DNA from: Saccharopolyspora dendranthemae
GTDB taxonomy: Bacteria; Actinomycetota; Actinomycetes; Mycobacteriales; Pseudonocardiaceae
Length of the DNA: 64,000 bases
Assembly (NCBI RefSeq): GCF_007829955.1
Contig: NZ_VIWX01000004.1
Span: 372,001 to 436,000, forward strand
Direction of reading: 5' to 3'
A program made the translations under genes and the position numbers. Below are positions 16,656-24,826 of this stretch, in pieces; the stretch's first letter is position 1; the number at the start of each line of letters is the position of its first letter. The notes beneath the pieces were generated by a model. That model saw only the letters and a program-made list of their open reading frames with translations, searched no databases and had not been told where the DNA came from.

Positions 16656-17675
16656 TCACATCCCCGTGACGATGACGTCCTCCGGCACCGGGGCGTCCTG
16701 GGCCAGGGCGCCGAAGAGCGTTCCCGCCTTCTCCTTGTCCCACTTCACGACCGACGCACCCCCATCGGTCTCACCGAAGCCGGACATCGGGACCGTGGTC
16801 GTCACGCCCTGACCGGACGCGATCCCGTTCATGGCGAACGCCAGGCTCCCGAGGTGCCAGACGTGATCGCCCGAGTCGACCAGGAACGCACCGGAAGTGT
16901 TGAGGATCAGCGGGAACAGCCGCATCGGGTTGAGGAAGACCTCCGGGGACGAGGCCTTCTCGGTCAGAGCAGCGAGGAATTCGCGCTGGCGCTCGACGCG
17001 GTCGAGGTCGCCGCGCGCCGAAGCGCGGGTGCGCACGTAACCCAGCGCCTGCGGGCCGGTGAGCTCCTGGCACCCGGCCTGCACGTCGAGGTTGGCCTTC
17101 GGGTCCTGCATGGGTTCCTTGACGCAGACGTCGACGCCACCGATCGCATCGGTCATGTCGGCGAAACCGCCGAGTCCGATCTCGGCGTAGTGGTCCACGC
17201 GCACGCCGGTCGATGCTTCGACGGTCTGGGCCAGCAGCTGCGGACCGCCGTAGGCGAAGGCGGAGTTGAGCTTGTCCTTCCCCCGCCCGGGAATCGTGAC
17301 GTAGGAGTCGCGCGGGAGGCTGACCATCGTGGGTTTGCCGCCTGCCTGCGGGATGTGCACGAGCATGACGGTGTCCGTGCGACGACCGGCGGTGTCACCT
17401 GTGCCGAGCTCGGCCTGGCGGTCGGCGTCCAGCCCCTCGCGGCTGTCGGAACCGACGAGCAGCCAGTTGGTTCCAGGACCGTCGGCGGGGCGCTCACCCG
17501 AGGCGGGGATCGCGGGCTCGCGCTTGAGCGAGTAGTCCACGTAGAGCAGGAAACCGGCCAGCGCCAGCACGAGGACCAGCAGCACGATCAGGATCTTCCT
17601 GCCCGCGCGAGGACGCCTCCTGGGCCGGTGATGCGGTGGCCGCGCGTGCACCATTTGTTGCTGAGCGTAGTTCAT
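16656..17675 (-). CDS. LytR-CpsA-Psr (LCP) family cell-wall ligase
   Basis: A 339-residue membrane-anchored protein. A basic, Pro/His-rich cytoplasmic head precedes one membrane helix (about residues 29-48, ILIVLLVLVLALAGFLLYV). The extracytoplasmic LCP domain follows, with WLLVGSDSREGLD, RRTDTVMLVHIP and MVSLPRDSYVTIP, and later GYVRTRASARGDLDRVERQREFL, which holds the conserved arginines. LCP enzymes transfer polyprenyl-linked polymers (arabinogalactan or wall teichoic-type glycans) onto peptidoglycan. There is no C-terminal LytR_C domain. The ATG at 17675 is chosen because it gives the usual short head before the anchor. Confidence 0.92.
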   Translation of the reverse strand: MNYAQQQMVHARPPHHRPRRRPRAGRKILIVLLVLVLALAGFLLYVDYSLKREPAIPASGERPADGPGTNWLLVGSDSREGLDADRQAELGTGDTAGRRTDTVMLVHIPQAGGKPTMVSLPRDSYVTIPGRGKDKLNSAFAYGGPQLLAQTVEASTGVRVDHYAEIGLGGFADMTDAIGGVDVCVKEPMQDPKANLDVQAGCQELTGPQALGYVRTRASARGDLDRVERQREFLAALTEKASSPEVFLNPMRLFPLILNTSGAFLVDSGDHVWHLGSLAFAMNGIASGQGVTTTVPMSGFGETDGGASVVKWDKEKAGTLFGALAQDAPVPEDVIVTGM

Positions 17676-18002
17676 CTGCCATCCGAAGAAGTAGGTTGTC
17701 CGGCACGGTTTTTCGCATCCCCGACCTGCTGCGGCGGGCGAGCATGACAGCAATCCCCGACGTCCGAATAGGAGCTGTCCCACATTTCCCGGCAACGAAT
17801 GGAGAACTCCGAAATCACGCCGGGACAACGTTCTCCGGATCCCGTTCGATTGTTGAATCGGACCAACTTCTGGAAAGTCCAGGCCTGCGCGATTTCTGAC
17901 GAAAATTCGCTTTAAGTGGAAGGAATTCTTCGCGATATCGACTGAGAATCACGTCGGTGCGGGGTTGTTCCGGCCGCTCCCGACTACTCATAATCCGACC
18001 CC
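17676..18002. other. Intergenic promoter region
   Basis: 327 bp between the divergent LCP and small membrane protein genes, noticeably richer in A/T than the genes (for example TCGCTTTAAGTGGAAGGAAT near 17910). No gene or repeat was recognised; it should carry both promoters. Confidence 0.5.
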
Positions 18003-18398
18003 ATGAATTACCCGTCGCCCCACGGACACGGCCCGTACCCGCCCCACCAGGGCTCCCCGTACCCGCCGCACGGCCACGACCGGCCTCCGCACGACGACTA
18101 CTACGAAGAACGGCGTCGCCGCGAGGACACCTCGGCTCGGATCGCGAACATCGTCCGCGTCGTGGTCAGCGTGGTGCTCACGATCTTCCTGCTCCACGTG
18201 CTGTTCGTCGTCTTCGACGCGAACCAGGGCAACGAGTTCGTCTCCGTCGTCTACGTCCTCGCCAAGACCCTCGTGCTCGGCCTCGGCGACGTGTTCACCC
18301 CGGACGACGCGGTGCTCGGCGTCGTCCTGAACTACGGCCTGGCCGCACTGGTCTACGTGGTCATCGGTCAGCTGATCATCAAATCGCTGCGCCGCTGA
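18003..18398 (+). CDS. Small two-helix membrane protein, Pro/His-rich head
   Basis: A 131-residue protein. Residues 1-40 are rich in Pro, His, Gly and Tyr (HGHGPYPPHQGSPYPPHG). Two hydrophobic helices follow: about 49-69 (IVRVVVSVVLTIFLLHVLFVV) and 103-125 (LGVVLNYGLAALVYVVIGQLI). I do not recognise a named family; similar small proteins are common in actinobacteria. It is a single gene ending in a strong terminator. Function unknown. Confidence 0.75.
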   Translation: MNYPSPHGHGPYPPHQGSPYPPHGHDRPPHDDYYEERRRREDTSARIANIVRVVVSVVLTIFLLHVLFVVFDANQGNEFVSVVYVLAKTLVLGLGDVFTPDDAVLGVVLNYGLAALVYVVIGQLIIKSLRR

Positions 18399-18458
18399 CC
18401 GCCCTCGAATTCGAGGTGACCCGGCGATGCCTTTCGCAACGGCACGCCGCGCCTGAGA

Positions 18459-18504
18459 ACGGATTTCAATGGAAATCGGAACCCCGATCTCCATTGAAAT
18501 CCGT
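18459..18504. terminator. Long-stem bidirectional terminator
   Basis: A 21-bp stem with one mismatch (18459-18479 with 18484-18504) and a 4-nt loop, between the convergent small membrane protein and ssuD genes. Its arms are built from GATTTCAATGG, in the style of the window's other intergenic palindromes. Confidence 0.8.
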
Positions 18505-18513
18505 CAGCGCGGG

Positions 18514-19677
18514 TCAGGACGTCGCAGCCGGGGTTCCCGCGAAGGGAATGCTGGACGGAGCCGGCTCGGCCTCGGCGCGGGCGGGGTGCCGCCAGAGGCC
18601 CTTGCGCTCCAGAATCGGCAGGACGCCCTCGCCGAACCAGTAGGCCTCCTCCAGGTGCGGGTGCCCGGAGAGGACGAACTCGTCGATGCCCAGCGCGTGG
18701 TACTCCTCGATGCGCTCGGCGACCTCGGCGTGGCTGCCCACCAGGGCGGTGCCCGCGCCGCCGCGCACCAAACCGACTCCGGCCCACAGGTTCGGGTAGA
18801 TCTCGAGCTCCGAGGTCGCGCCCTCGTGCAGCTCCAGCATCCGCTTCTGGCCTTCGGACTCGCTGCGGCCCAGCCCCTTCTGGACCTGCTCGATGACCGA
18901 CGGGTCCAGCGCGTCGAGCAGGCGCTCCGCCTCGGCCCACGCCTGTGCGCTGGTGTCGCGGCTGATCACGTGCAGCCGGATGCCGAAGCGCGGCGTCCGC
19001 CCCCGCGCAGCGGCCAGCTTGCGGATCCACTCGATCTTCTCGGAGACCTTGGCGGGCGGTTCGCCCCAGGTCAGGTACACGTCGGCGTGCTTGGCGGCGA
19101 CATCGCCCGCGGCGGGCGAAGAACCGCCGAAGTACACCGCGGGAACCGGGTCGGGCCGCCGGGTCAGCTCAGCGCCCTCGACGCGGACGTGCTCGCCGTG
19201 GAAGTCGACCCGGTCGCCGCGCCACAGACCGCGCACGACCTCCAGGAACTCGTCGCAGCGGGCGTAGCGGGCCTCCTTGTCCAGGAAGTCGCCGTAGGCG
19301 CGCTGCTCGTGGCTCTCACCACCGGTGACGACGTTGAGCAGCAAGCGCTGACCGGAGTGCCGCTGGAAGGTGGCGGCCATCTGCGCACCGAGCGTCGGCG
19401 AGAGCAGGCCGGGCCGGAACGCCACCAGGAACTTCAGCCGCTCGGTGACCTCGGCGAGCATCGCGGTGGACAGCCAGGCGTCCTCGCACCACGCGCCGGT
19501 CGGGGTCAGCGCGCCTTCGAAGCCGAGCTGCTCGGCGCTGCGCGCGATCTGCCCCAGGTAGCCCAGCGTCGCGGGCCGCGCACCGCCCGCGGTGTGCGTG
19601 GGCGTGCCGTGGCCGCCACCGACGAGGTAGCGGCTGTCGCCGTAGGTGGGCAAGAACCAGTGGAACGTCAAGGACAT
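18514..19677 (-). CDS. ssuD: FMNH2-dependent alkanesulfonate monooxygenase SsuD
   Basis: A 387-residue luciferase-like monooxygenase that matches SsuD in length and motifs (FHWFLPTYGDSRYL at the N-terminus, GFEGALTPTG, then GQRLLLNVVTGGE and VYFGGSSPAAGDVAAKHADVYLTWGEPP). SsuD splits alkanesulfonates to aldehyde and sulfite so that their sulfur can be used. The ATG at 19677 has GGAGAAG upstream. A short RHVD leader peptide lies 57 bp upstream on the same strand, which points to control by cysteine or sulfur supply. No ssuE flavin reductase or ssuABC genes are adjacent; the divergent MFS gene may be the uptake system. Confidence 0.92.
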   Translation of the reverse strand: MSLTFHWFLPTYGDSRYLVGGGHGTPTHTAGGARPATLGYLGQIARSAEQLGFEGALTPTGAWCEDAWLSTAMLAEVTERLKFLVAFRPGLLSPTLGAQMAATFQRHSGQRLLLNVVTGGESHEQRAYGDFLDKEARYARCDEFLEVVRGLWRGDRVDFHGEHVRVEGAELTRRPDPVPAVYFGGSSPAAGDVAAKHADVYLTWGEPPAKVSEKIEWIRKLAAARGRTPRFGIRLHVISRDTSAQAWAEAERLLDALDPSVIEQVQKGLGRSESEGQKRMLELHEGATSELEIYPNLWAGVGLVRGGAGTALVGSHAEVAERIEEYHALGIDEFVLSGHPHLEEAYWFGEGVLPILERKGLWRHPARAEAEPAPSSIPFAGTPAATS

Positions 19678-19733
19678 CTGCTTCTCCAACAGTCCGGTGT
19701 GGACGTGTTCATGGGACGTGAACGAGGAAGGAG

Positions 19734-19811
19734 TCAGCTGCGACACGCTTGCGTGACCACGCGCTGGAAGTCCACGTGGCGGCGCCGGGTCAGAGGTTCC
19801 ACGAGCGCCAT
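19734..19811 (-). CDS. RHVD-type leader peptide upstream of ssuD
   Basis: A 25-residue frame from ATG 19811 to TGA 19734. It contains LTRRRHVDFQRVV and ends ACRS, matching the actinobacterial leader peptides seen before sulfur genes, with a hallmark R-R/H-HVD-x-x-RV core and a near-terminal cysteine. It ends 57 bp before ssuD. The intervening sequence contains GTTCA/TGAAC and GTCC/GGAC inverted pairs that may form a regulatory hairpin. Expected role: ribosome stalling or release at the Cys codon controls ssuD expression. Mechanism inferred from position and family. Confidence 0.75.
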   Translation of the reverse strand: MALVEPLTRRRHVDFQRVVTQACRS

Positions 19812-19920
19812 CGTTGGTCAGCCCGACGGACGATGTCAACGACCGGACTCGGGGTCTCAGCCCGTGGACGTTCGCGGCTCCGCTTGACCGCGCGGGCACC
19901 GGACGGCGAAGCTCGGCCGC

Positions 19921-20001
19921 GTGCCCGCTCCCGCACTGCTGACCTCGCGCCACCACGTCGACCTGCTCCGCGTGGCCTCCGCGGCCTGTCACGCCTCCTG
20001 A
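19921..20001 (+). CDS. RHVD-type leader peptide upstream of the MHS transporter
   Basis: A 26-residue frame from GTG 19921 to TGA 20001, containing LTSRHHVDLLRVASAAC and ending CHAS. It is the mirror partner of the leader at 19734-19811 on the other strand. About 200 bp follows before the transporter start, with a CCGGGTTC/GAACCGGG inverted pair near 20040-20070 that could act as an attenuator. The exact start is uncertain, but the conserved core is clear. Confidence 0.72.
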   Translation: MPAPALLTSRHHVDLLRVASAACHAS

Positions 20002-20205
20002 ACACCGACGCCCGGCCGCCAGGACCCGGCCCGAAACCCCGGGTTCCCAGACGCGCAGAACCGGGCGCCGCATCGGATCACCGCGTCCCGGGGTCCTCGA
20101 TCCTCGCCCGTCCCGTCGCTCGACGGATTTCACGCGGGTGCTGACCCCTGGCGAGCGGACCGGGTGATCCCCCTCCCCCTCCCCGCACCTCAACCGGAGG
20201 CAGTG

Positions 20206-21537
20206 ATGACCGCGGGCCTGCAGCAGCCTGCTCCTGACGTGCGCGCCGTGTCCCGCAAGGACGTGCGCACCGTGATCGTGTCGAGCCTGATGGGCACGAC
20301 CGTCGAGTGGTACGACTTCTTCCTCTACAGCACCGCCGCCAGCCTGGTGTTCGACAAGCTGTTCTTCCCCACCGACAACCCCACCGTGTCGACGATGCTG
20401 GCGTTCGTGACGTTCTTCGTCGGATTCGTCGCCCGCCCGCTCGGCGGTGTCCTCTTCGGACACATCGGCGACCGGATCGGCCGCAAGCGCACGCTGGTCA
20501 GCACGATGCTGCTGATGGGCCTGTCCACGGCGGCGATGGGTGCGCTGCCGACCTACGAGCAGGTGGGTCTGCTCGCTCCGCTGCTGCTGGTGCTGCTGCG
20601 CGTGGTCCAGGGCCTGGCGATCGGCGGCGAGTGGGCCGGCGCGGTGCTGATGGCGGTCGAGTACGCGCCGCCCGGCAAGCGCTCCTGGTACGGAGCGTGG
20701 CCGCAGGTGGGTCTCGCGCTCGGACTCGGCCTGGGGACCGGGCTGTTCGCGTTCCTGGGCAACGTCCTAGACGACGAGCAGTTCCTGGGTTACGGCTGGC
20801 GGATCGCGTTCGGCGTGAGCATCCTGCTGGTCCTCATCGGATTGGTGATCCGGCTCCGCGTGGCCGAAACCCCGGCGTTCGAGAAGATGCGGGAAACGCA
20901 AGGTGCCGCGAAGGCCCCGCTGGTCGAGCTGTTCCGCGACCGGATCACCCGCCGGAACACGCTGCTGGGCCTGCTCTCCCGGTGGGCGGAGGGCGCGGCG
21001 TTCAACACCTGGGCCGTGTTCTTCCTGTCCTACGCCACCGCGACGCTGCACCTGCCTCGCAACGGCGTGCTGATCTCAGTGATGCTGGCTTCCGGGGTGC
21101 TCGCCGTGCTGCTGCCGGTCTTCGGCCGCCTCAGCGACCGCATCACGCCGCGTCGCGCCTACGCCCTCGGCGCGGGCCTGTTCGCCGCGTCGGTCTACCC
21201 CGCGTTCCTGGCCTTCCAGACCCGGGACCTCCTGCTGTCCGGGCTGATCATCGTCCTGGTGCTGGGCGTGGTCCACGCGCTGCTCTACGCGCCTCAGGGC
21301 ACGCTCTACGCGCAGCTGGCGCCCGTGCGCTCCCGCTACACCGGGATGTCGTTCGTCTACCAGTTCTCCGGGATCTACGCCTCGGGCCTGACCCCGCTGA
21401 TCATCACCGCGCTCATCGCCGCCGGTGGCGGCTCGCCGTGGCTGGCGTGCGGCTACCTGGTGCTCACCGGCCTCATCGGCCTCACCGCCACCATCGCCCT
21501 GCGTCCCGCGGATCTGACGTCGGCCTCGGCGGACTGA
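20206..21537 (+). CDS. MFS transporter, metabolite:H+ symporter (ShiA/ProP-like)
   Basis: A 443-residue 12-helix transporter of the MHS family: SSLMGTTVEWYDFFLYSTAASLVF at the first helix, RPLGGVLFGHIGDRIGRKRTL after TM2 (the classic MFS loop motif) and GLAIGGEWAGAVLMAVEYAP in TM4. The ATG at 20206 is preferred over the GTG at 20164 because GGAGG lies 5 nt upstream. Family members import organic acids, betaines or similar compounds. The upstream RHVD leader peptide and divergent ssuD suggest a sulfonate or other sulfur compound as substrate; this is inference. Confidence 0.88.
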   Translation: MTAGLQQPAPDVRAVSRKDVRTVIVSSLMGTTVEWYDFFLYSTAASLVFDKLFFPTDNPTVSTMLAFVTFFVGFVARPLGGVLFGHIGDRIGRKRTLVSTMLLMGLSTAAMGALPTYEQVGLLAPLLLVLLRVVQGLAIGGEWAGAVLMAVEYAPPGKRSWYGAWPQVGLALGLGLGTGLFAFLGNVLDDEQFLGYGWRIAFGVSILLVLIGLVIRLRVAETPAFEKMRETQGAAKAPLVELFRDRITRRNTLLGLLSRWAEGAAFNTWAVFFLSYATATLHLPRNGVLISVMLASGVLAVLLPVFGRLSDRITPRRAYALGAGLFAASVYPAFLAFQTRDLLLSGLIIVLVLGVVHALLYAPQGTLYAQLAPVRSRYTGMSFVYQFSGIYASGLTPLIITALIAAGGGSPWLACGYLVLTGLIGLTATIALRPADLTSASAD

Positions 21538-21558
21538 CCATGCCCGCCGCGGGCTCTC

Positions 21559-22449
21559 GTGGTGAGCTGGACCGCGATGGGAACCCGAGAGCACCGAGAC
21601 GTGGCGGTCGGAGCGGACGACTCCGACGCCGGGCGGCTCGCGATGCGCTGGGCCGCTCGGGAGGCGCTCTCCCGCGATCGGGCGCTGCTGCTGGTCCGGG
21701 CGGTCCCGATCCCGCTGGAAGACCTCACGCGCACCCACACCACCGGCGACCAGCCGGTGATGCGGCACGGGTGCGCGCAGCAGGAGCTGGCGGCGATGGC
21801 CACCGAGTGCCGGCGGATGTTCCCGGACCTGCTGGTGCGCACCAAGGTGCAGATGGGGCACCCGGCGTCGGTGCTGCGCGAGGAGACCGACCAGATGGGG
21901 CTGCTGGTGCTGGGCCCGCCGCCGCTGAGCCGCACCCGCCGGGTCCTGCTCGGGTCCACCGCAGGCGAACTGGTCCGAACCTCGCACACACCGGTGGTGG
22001 TCGTGCGAGGCCCGGAAGCCGACCGGCCGCTCCGGCGGGTGGTGGTCGGCGTCGACGGCTCACCGTCCTGCGCCGGGACCATCGCCTTCGCCCACGACGC
22101 GGCGCGCAGGCACTCGGCGACGCTCACCGCACTGCTGGCCGATGCCGCGCGGGCACCGGACGCGCTGCCCCCGGGCCGGGGTTGGCGCCACGAGTCCGAC
22201 ATCGTCGAGGCCAACCAGCGGTTGCTGGCCGAATGCCTGGCGGGCGTGGCGCGGTCGGACCCGGACGTGGAGCTGCACCAGGAGGTCAGCCTCGAACTGC
22301 CGACCGAAGCGCTGCTCCAAGCCGCGGAGAAGGCCGACCTCCTGGTGATCGGTGCGCGGGGACGCCACATCGTGCGTTCCACGACGCTGGGGTCCACCAG
22401 CCACGCTCTGGTGCACTACGCGGACTGCGCCGTCGCAGTCACCGGATGA
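21559..22449 (+). CDS. Tandem universal stress protein (two UspA domains)
   Basis: A 296-residue cytosolic protein with two UspA folds, about residues 12-150 and 160-296. Each starts with a V-V-G-V/A-D-x-S strand (VAVGADDSDAGRLAMRWAA; VVVGVDGSPSCAGTIAFAH) and ends near a nucleotide-binding G-x2-G-x9-G(S/T) motif (first: LGPPPLSRTRRVLLGSTAGELV; second: IGARGRHIVRSTTLGSTSHALVHYADCAVAVTG). Such tandem Usps are actinobacterial and bind ATP. The start could also be the ATG at 21577. It follows the transporter by 21 bp and may share its transcript. Confidence 0.9.
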   Translation: MVSWTAMGTREHRDVAVGADDSDAGRLAMRWAAREALSRDRALLLVRAVPIPLEDLTRTHTTGDQPVMRHGCAQQELAAMATECRRMFPDLLVRTKVQMGHPASVLREETDQMGLLVLGPPPLSRTRRVLLGSTAGELVRTSHTPVVVVRGPEADRPLRRVVVGVDGSPSCAGTIAFAHDAARRHSATLTALLADAARAPDALPPGRGWRHESDIVEANQRLLAECLAGVARSDPDVELHQEVSLELPTEALLQAAEKADLLVIGARGRHIVRSTTLGSTSHALVHYADCAVAVTG

Positions 22450-22450
22450 C

Positions 22451-22861
22451 TCACAGCCCGGTGCGGTAGGTGAAACGGGCCTTGCCCACCCAGATCTCGT
22501 CGCCCTCGTTGAGCTCCGCGATGTCGACGGGCAGGCGGTTGAGGTAGGTGCCGTTGAGCGAGCCACCGTCGACGAGCACGAAGCCGTTGCCGCGACGCCG
22601 GATCTCGGCGTGCTGCTTGGACACCGTGATGTCGTCGACGACTATGTCGGATATCGCGTCCCGCCCTATGGTGGTGCGCTCCGACTGGAGCACGAACCCG
22701 CTTCCGGCGGCGTTCCCGCGGTTGATCATCAACCGGGGCCGGCCGCTGAGCTCGTCAGCGGAGCGAGGAGCCGGAACCTCGTGAGGAGCAGACGCTCGGG
22801 CGGCATCGGCTTGCGGTTGCACTGGATTCGATGCGGTCGTGCCGATCCTGGTCTGTTCCAT
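22451..22861 (-). CDS. FHA-domain protein (GarA-like)
   Basis: A 136-residue protein with a disordered N-terminal half and a C-terminal forkhead-associated domain from about residue 48, which binds phosphothreonine. The core residues are all there: TTIGRDAISDIVVDDITVSKQHAEI, then GGSLNGTYLNRLPVD and GDEIWVGKARFTY. The wording is close to GarA/OdhI, which regulate 2-oxoglutarate metabolism. However, the start chosen by the AGGGAG ribosome site (ATG 22861) leaves out the ETT phospho-motif that GarA carries at its N-terminus. An RETT sequence does lie in frame just upstream of that ATG. The target is unknown. Confidence 0.87.
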   Translation of the reverse strand: MEQTRIGTTASNPVQPQADAARASAPHEVPAPRSADELSGRPRLMINRGNAAGSGFVLQSERTTIGRDAISDIVVDDITVSKQHAEIRRRGNGFVLVDGGSLNGTYLNRLPVDIAELNEGDEIWVGKARFTYRTGL

Positions 22862-23029
22862 CGTCGTCTCCCTAGCCAACAAGCGTGATACCTCCGAATG
22901 CACCTGCCCGTAACCGGGTGGCTACACACAGAATGCCGAAGGATCGGCCGCCGTCGCTAGGACCAACGTCCTTAATTCACCGAACCTGATTCGTTCATGT
23001 GACCTAAGTCTCCGAAAGATTTCCCGCGA

Positions 23030-23064
23030 GCCGCCGGAAAACGCCACGAAGGCGCTCCGGCGGC
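23030..23064 (-). terminator. Terminator of the polyol/sugar ABC operon
   Basis: Nine-bp perfect outer stem (GCCGCCGGA 23030-23038 with TCCGGCGGC 23056-23064) and an inner ACGCC/GGCG pairing, directly downstream of the operon's last stop at 23079. Confidence 0.75.
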
Positions 23065-23078
23065 CCCTGCGGGAGGAC

Positions 23079-23900
23079 TTACTTCACCGCGCCCATCGAC
23101 AGACCGCGCACCAGGTGGTTCTGCGCGACCCAGCCGATGATCATCACCGGCAGCGAGGCCATCAGCGCCGCCGCCGACAACTGCGCCCAGTACAGGCCTT
23201 CACTGGTGATGAAGCCGACCAGGAAGACCGGCACCGTGCCCGCCTGCGCGGCGGTGAGGTTGACCGCGTAGAAGAACTCCGTCCAGGAGAAGATCACGCA
23301 GATCAGCGCCGTGGCGGCGATGCCGGGTGCGACGACCGGCAGGATCACCCGGAACAGCAGCACCGGCAGCGGTGCGCCGTCGACCCGGGCGGCCTCGACC
23401 ATCTCACTGGGCACTTCCAGGAAGAACGACCGCATCATCCACACGGCCAGCGGCAGGTTCATCGCCGTGTAGAGGATGACCAGCGACCAGACGTTGTCCA
23501 GCAGACCGATGTTCTGCGAGATGACGTACAGCGGGATGATCGCCGCCACGATCGGGAGCATCTTCGTCGACAGGAAGAAGCCGAGCACCCCTTGGGTTCC
23601 TGGCACCGCGGCGATGGACAGCGCGTAGGCCGCGGGCACCGCGAGCAGCAGCACCAGCAGCGTCGACACCACCGTCACGAAGGCAGAATTGCCCAGGTAC
23701 GGGAGGAATCCGCGTTCCATGATCCCAGCGAACTGGGTCAGCGTCGGCGTGAAAAGCAGCCGCGGCGGGTCGGTGTAGGCGTCGGCCTCCTCCTTGAAGG
23801 AGGTCAGCACCATCCACAGCAGCGGGAAGACGAACAGGATCGCCACGACCCAGGTGAACGCGGTCAGCGCCCACCGGCCGATCGGGTTCGCGGTGGTCAT
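23079..23900 (-). CDS. Sugar/polyol ABC transporter permease (MalG-like)
   Basis: A 273-residue inner-membrane permease with six hydrophobic helices. The EAA loop that contacts the ATPase is seen as EMVEAARVDGAPLPVLLFRVILP (about residues 168-190). It is the second permease of a carbohydrate-uptake type 1 importer. Its ATG overlaps the stop of the upstream permease by 4 bp, so the two are translationally coupled. No ATPase gene is in the operon; in actinomycetes such importers usually share a general ATPase (MsiK type) encoded elsewhere. Confidence 0.92.
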   Translation of the reverse strand: MTTANPIGRWALTAFTWVVAILFVFPLLWMVLTSFKEEADAYTDPPRLLFTPTLTQFAGIMERGFLPYLGNSAFVTVVSTLLVLLLAVPAAYALSIAAVPGTQGVLGFFLSTKMLPIVAAIIPLYVISQNIGLLDNVWSLVILYTAMNLPLAVWMMRSFFLEVPSEMVEAARVDGAPLPVLLFRVILPVVAPGIAATALICVIFSWTEFFYAVNLTAAQAGTVPVFLVGFITSEGLYWAQLSAAALMASLPVMIIGWVAQNHLVRGLSMGAVK

Positions 23901-24826
23901 CAGCGCACCTCGCTCAGGCCGAAGGTCCGGAACATCAAGCGCAGCGCGAAGTTCGCCACGATCAGCGTCAGGATGACCACGACGACACCCATCGCCGAGG
24001 ACTGACCGATGTCGAAGCCCTCGAACGCGCGCTGGTAGATGTAGTACGGCAGGTTGGTGCTCGCGGTACCCGGACCGCCCTGCGTCATCAGGAAGATCGC
24101 GTCGAAGCTGTTGACGATGTAGATCGCCCCCAGCAGCCCCGCGAGCTGCAAATAGCGGGCCAGCTGCGGCAGCGTGATCGACAGGAACGTCCGCCACCGC
24201 CCGGCGCCGTCGACCGCGGCGGCCTCCAGCACCTCCTTGGACTGGGCCTGCAGGCCCGCCAGGATCAGCAGCATCATGAACGGCGTCCACTGCCAGATGA
24301 CCTGGGTCATCACCGCCGCCAGCGGGTACTCGGCGAGCCAGTCGGTGTCGCCGCCGAACACGAAGTTCAGCAACCCGTAGGTGGGGTCGAACATCGTGGT
24401 CTTCCACAGCAGCGCACCGGCCGCGGGCAGGATCAGGAACGGCGTGATCAGCAGGGTGCGCACCACGCCGCGCCCGGTGAACTTCCGGTCCAGCAGGATC
24501 GCCAGGCCCAGGCCCAGCAGCATCGACACCAGCACGCACACCACGGTCAGCACCACGGTGTTGAGCAGCGCGCCGCGGAACTGGCTGTCGGCGAAGACGT
24601 CGACGTAGTTGCGCAGACCCACGAAGTGCCGCGAACCCGGACGCACCAGGTTCCAGGACTGGAACGAGTAGAACACCGTCATCAGGAACGGGATCTGCGT
24701 CACCAGCACCGTGAACAGCAGCGCGGGCAGCAGCGGCGCGCGGCGCAGCCAGCGACCCGACGTCCGTTGTTCCTTCTTCTTCGGCACCGCGGGTGCCTGG
24801 ACTTCTTCGACCACCGTTTGGCTCAT
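23900..24826 (-). CDS. Sugar/polyol ABC transporter permease (MalF-like)
   Basis: A 308-residue permease. A charged cytoplasmic head of about 30 residues precedes six helices, and the EAA motif appears as EVLEAAAVDGAGRWRTFLSITLP. The sequence PALLFTVLVTQIPFLMTVFYSFQSWNLVRPG at TM1 is typical of polyol (sorbitol/mannitol) importers. The ATG at 24826 overlaps the stop of the binding-protein gene. It pairs with the permease at 23079 to form the membrane channel. Confidence 0.92.
   Translation of the reverse strand: MSQTVVEEVQAPAVPKKKEQRTSGRWLRRAPLLPALLFTVLVTQIPFLMTVFYSFQSWNLVRPGSRHFVGLRNYVDVFADSQFRGALLNTVVLTVVCVLVSMLLGLGLAILLDRKFTGRGVVRTLLITPFLILPAAGALLWKTTMFDPTYGLLNFVFGGDTDWLAEYPLAAVMTQVIWQWTPFMMLLILAGLQAQSKEVLEAAAVDGAGRWRTFLSITLPQLARYLQLAGLLGAIYIVNSFDAIFLMTQGGPGTASTNLPYYIYQRAFEGFDIGQSSAMGVVVVILTLIVANFALRLMFRTFGLSEVR

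Noticed and set aside
22451..22903. Full GarA assignment for the FHA protein because RETT lies upstream of its ATG
   Set aside because: The good ribosome site supports the ATG at 22861, which excludes the ETT motif, and the sequence between does not match GarA.
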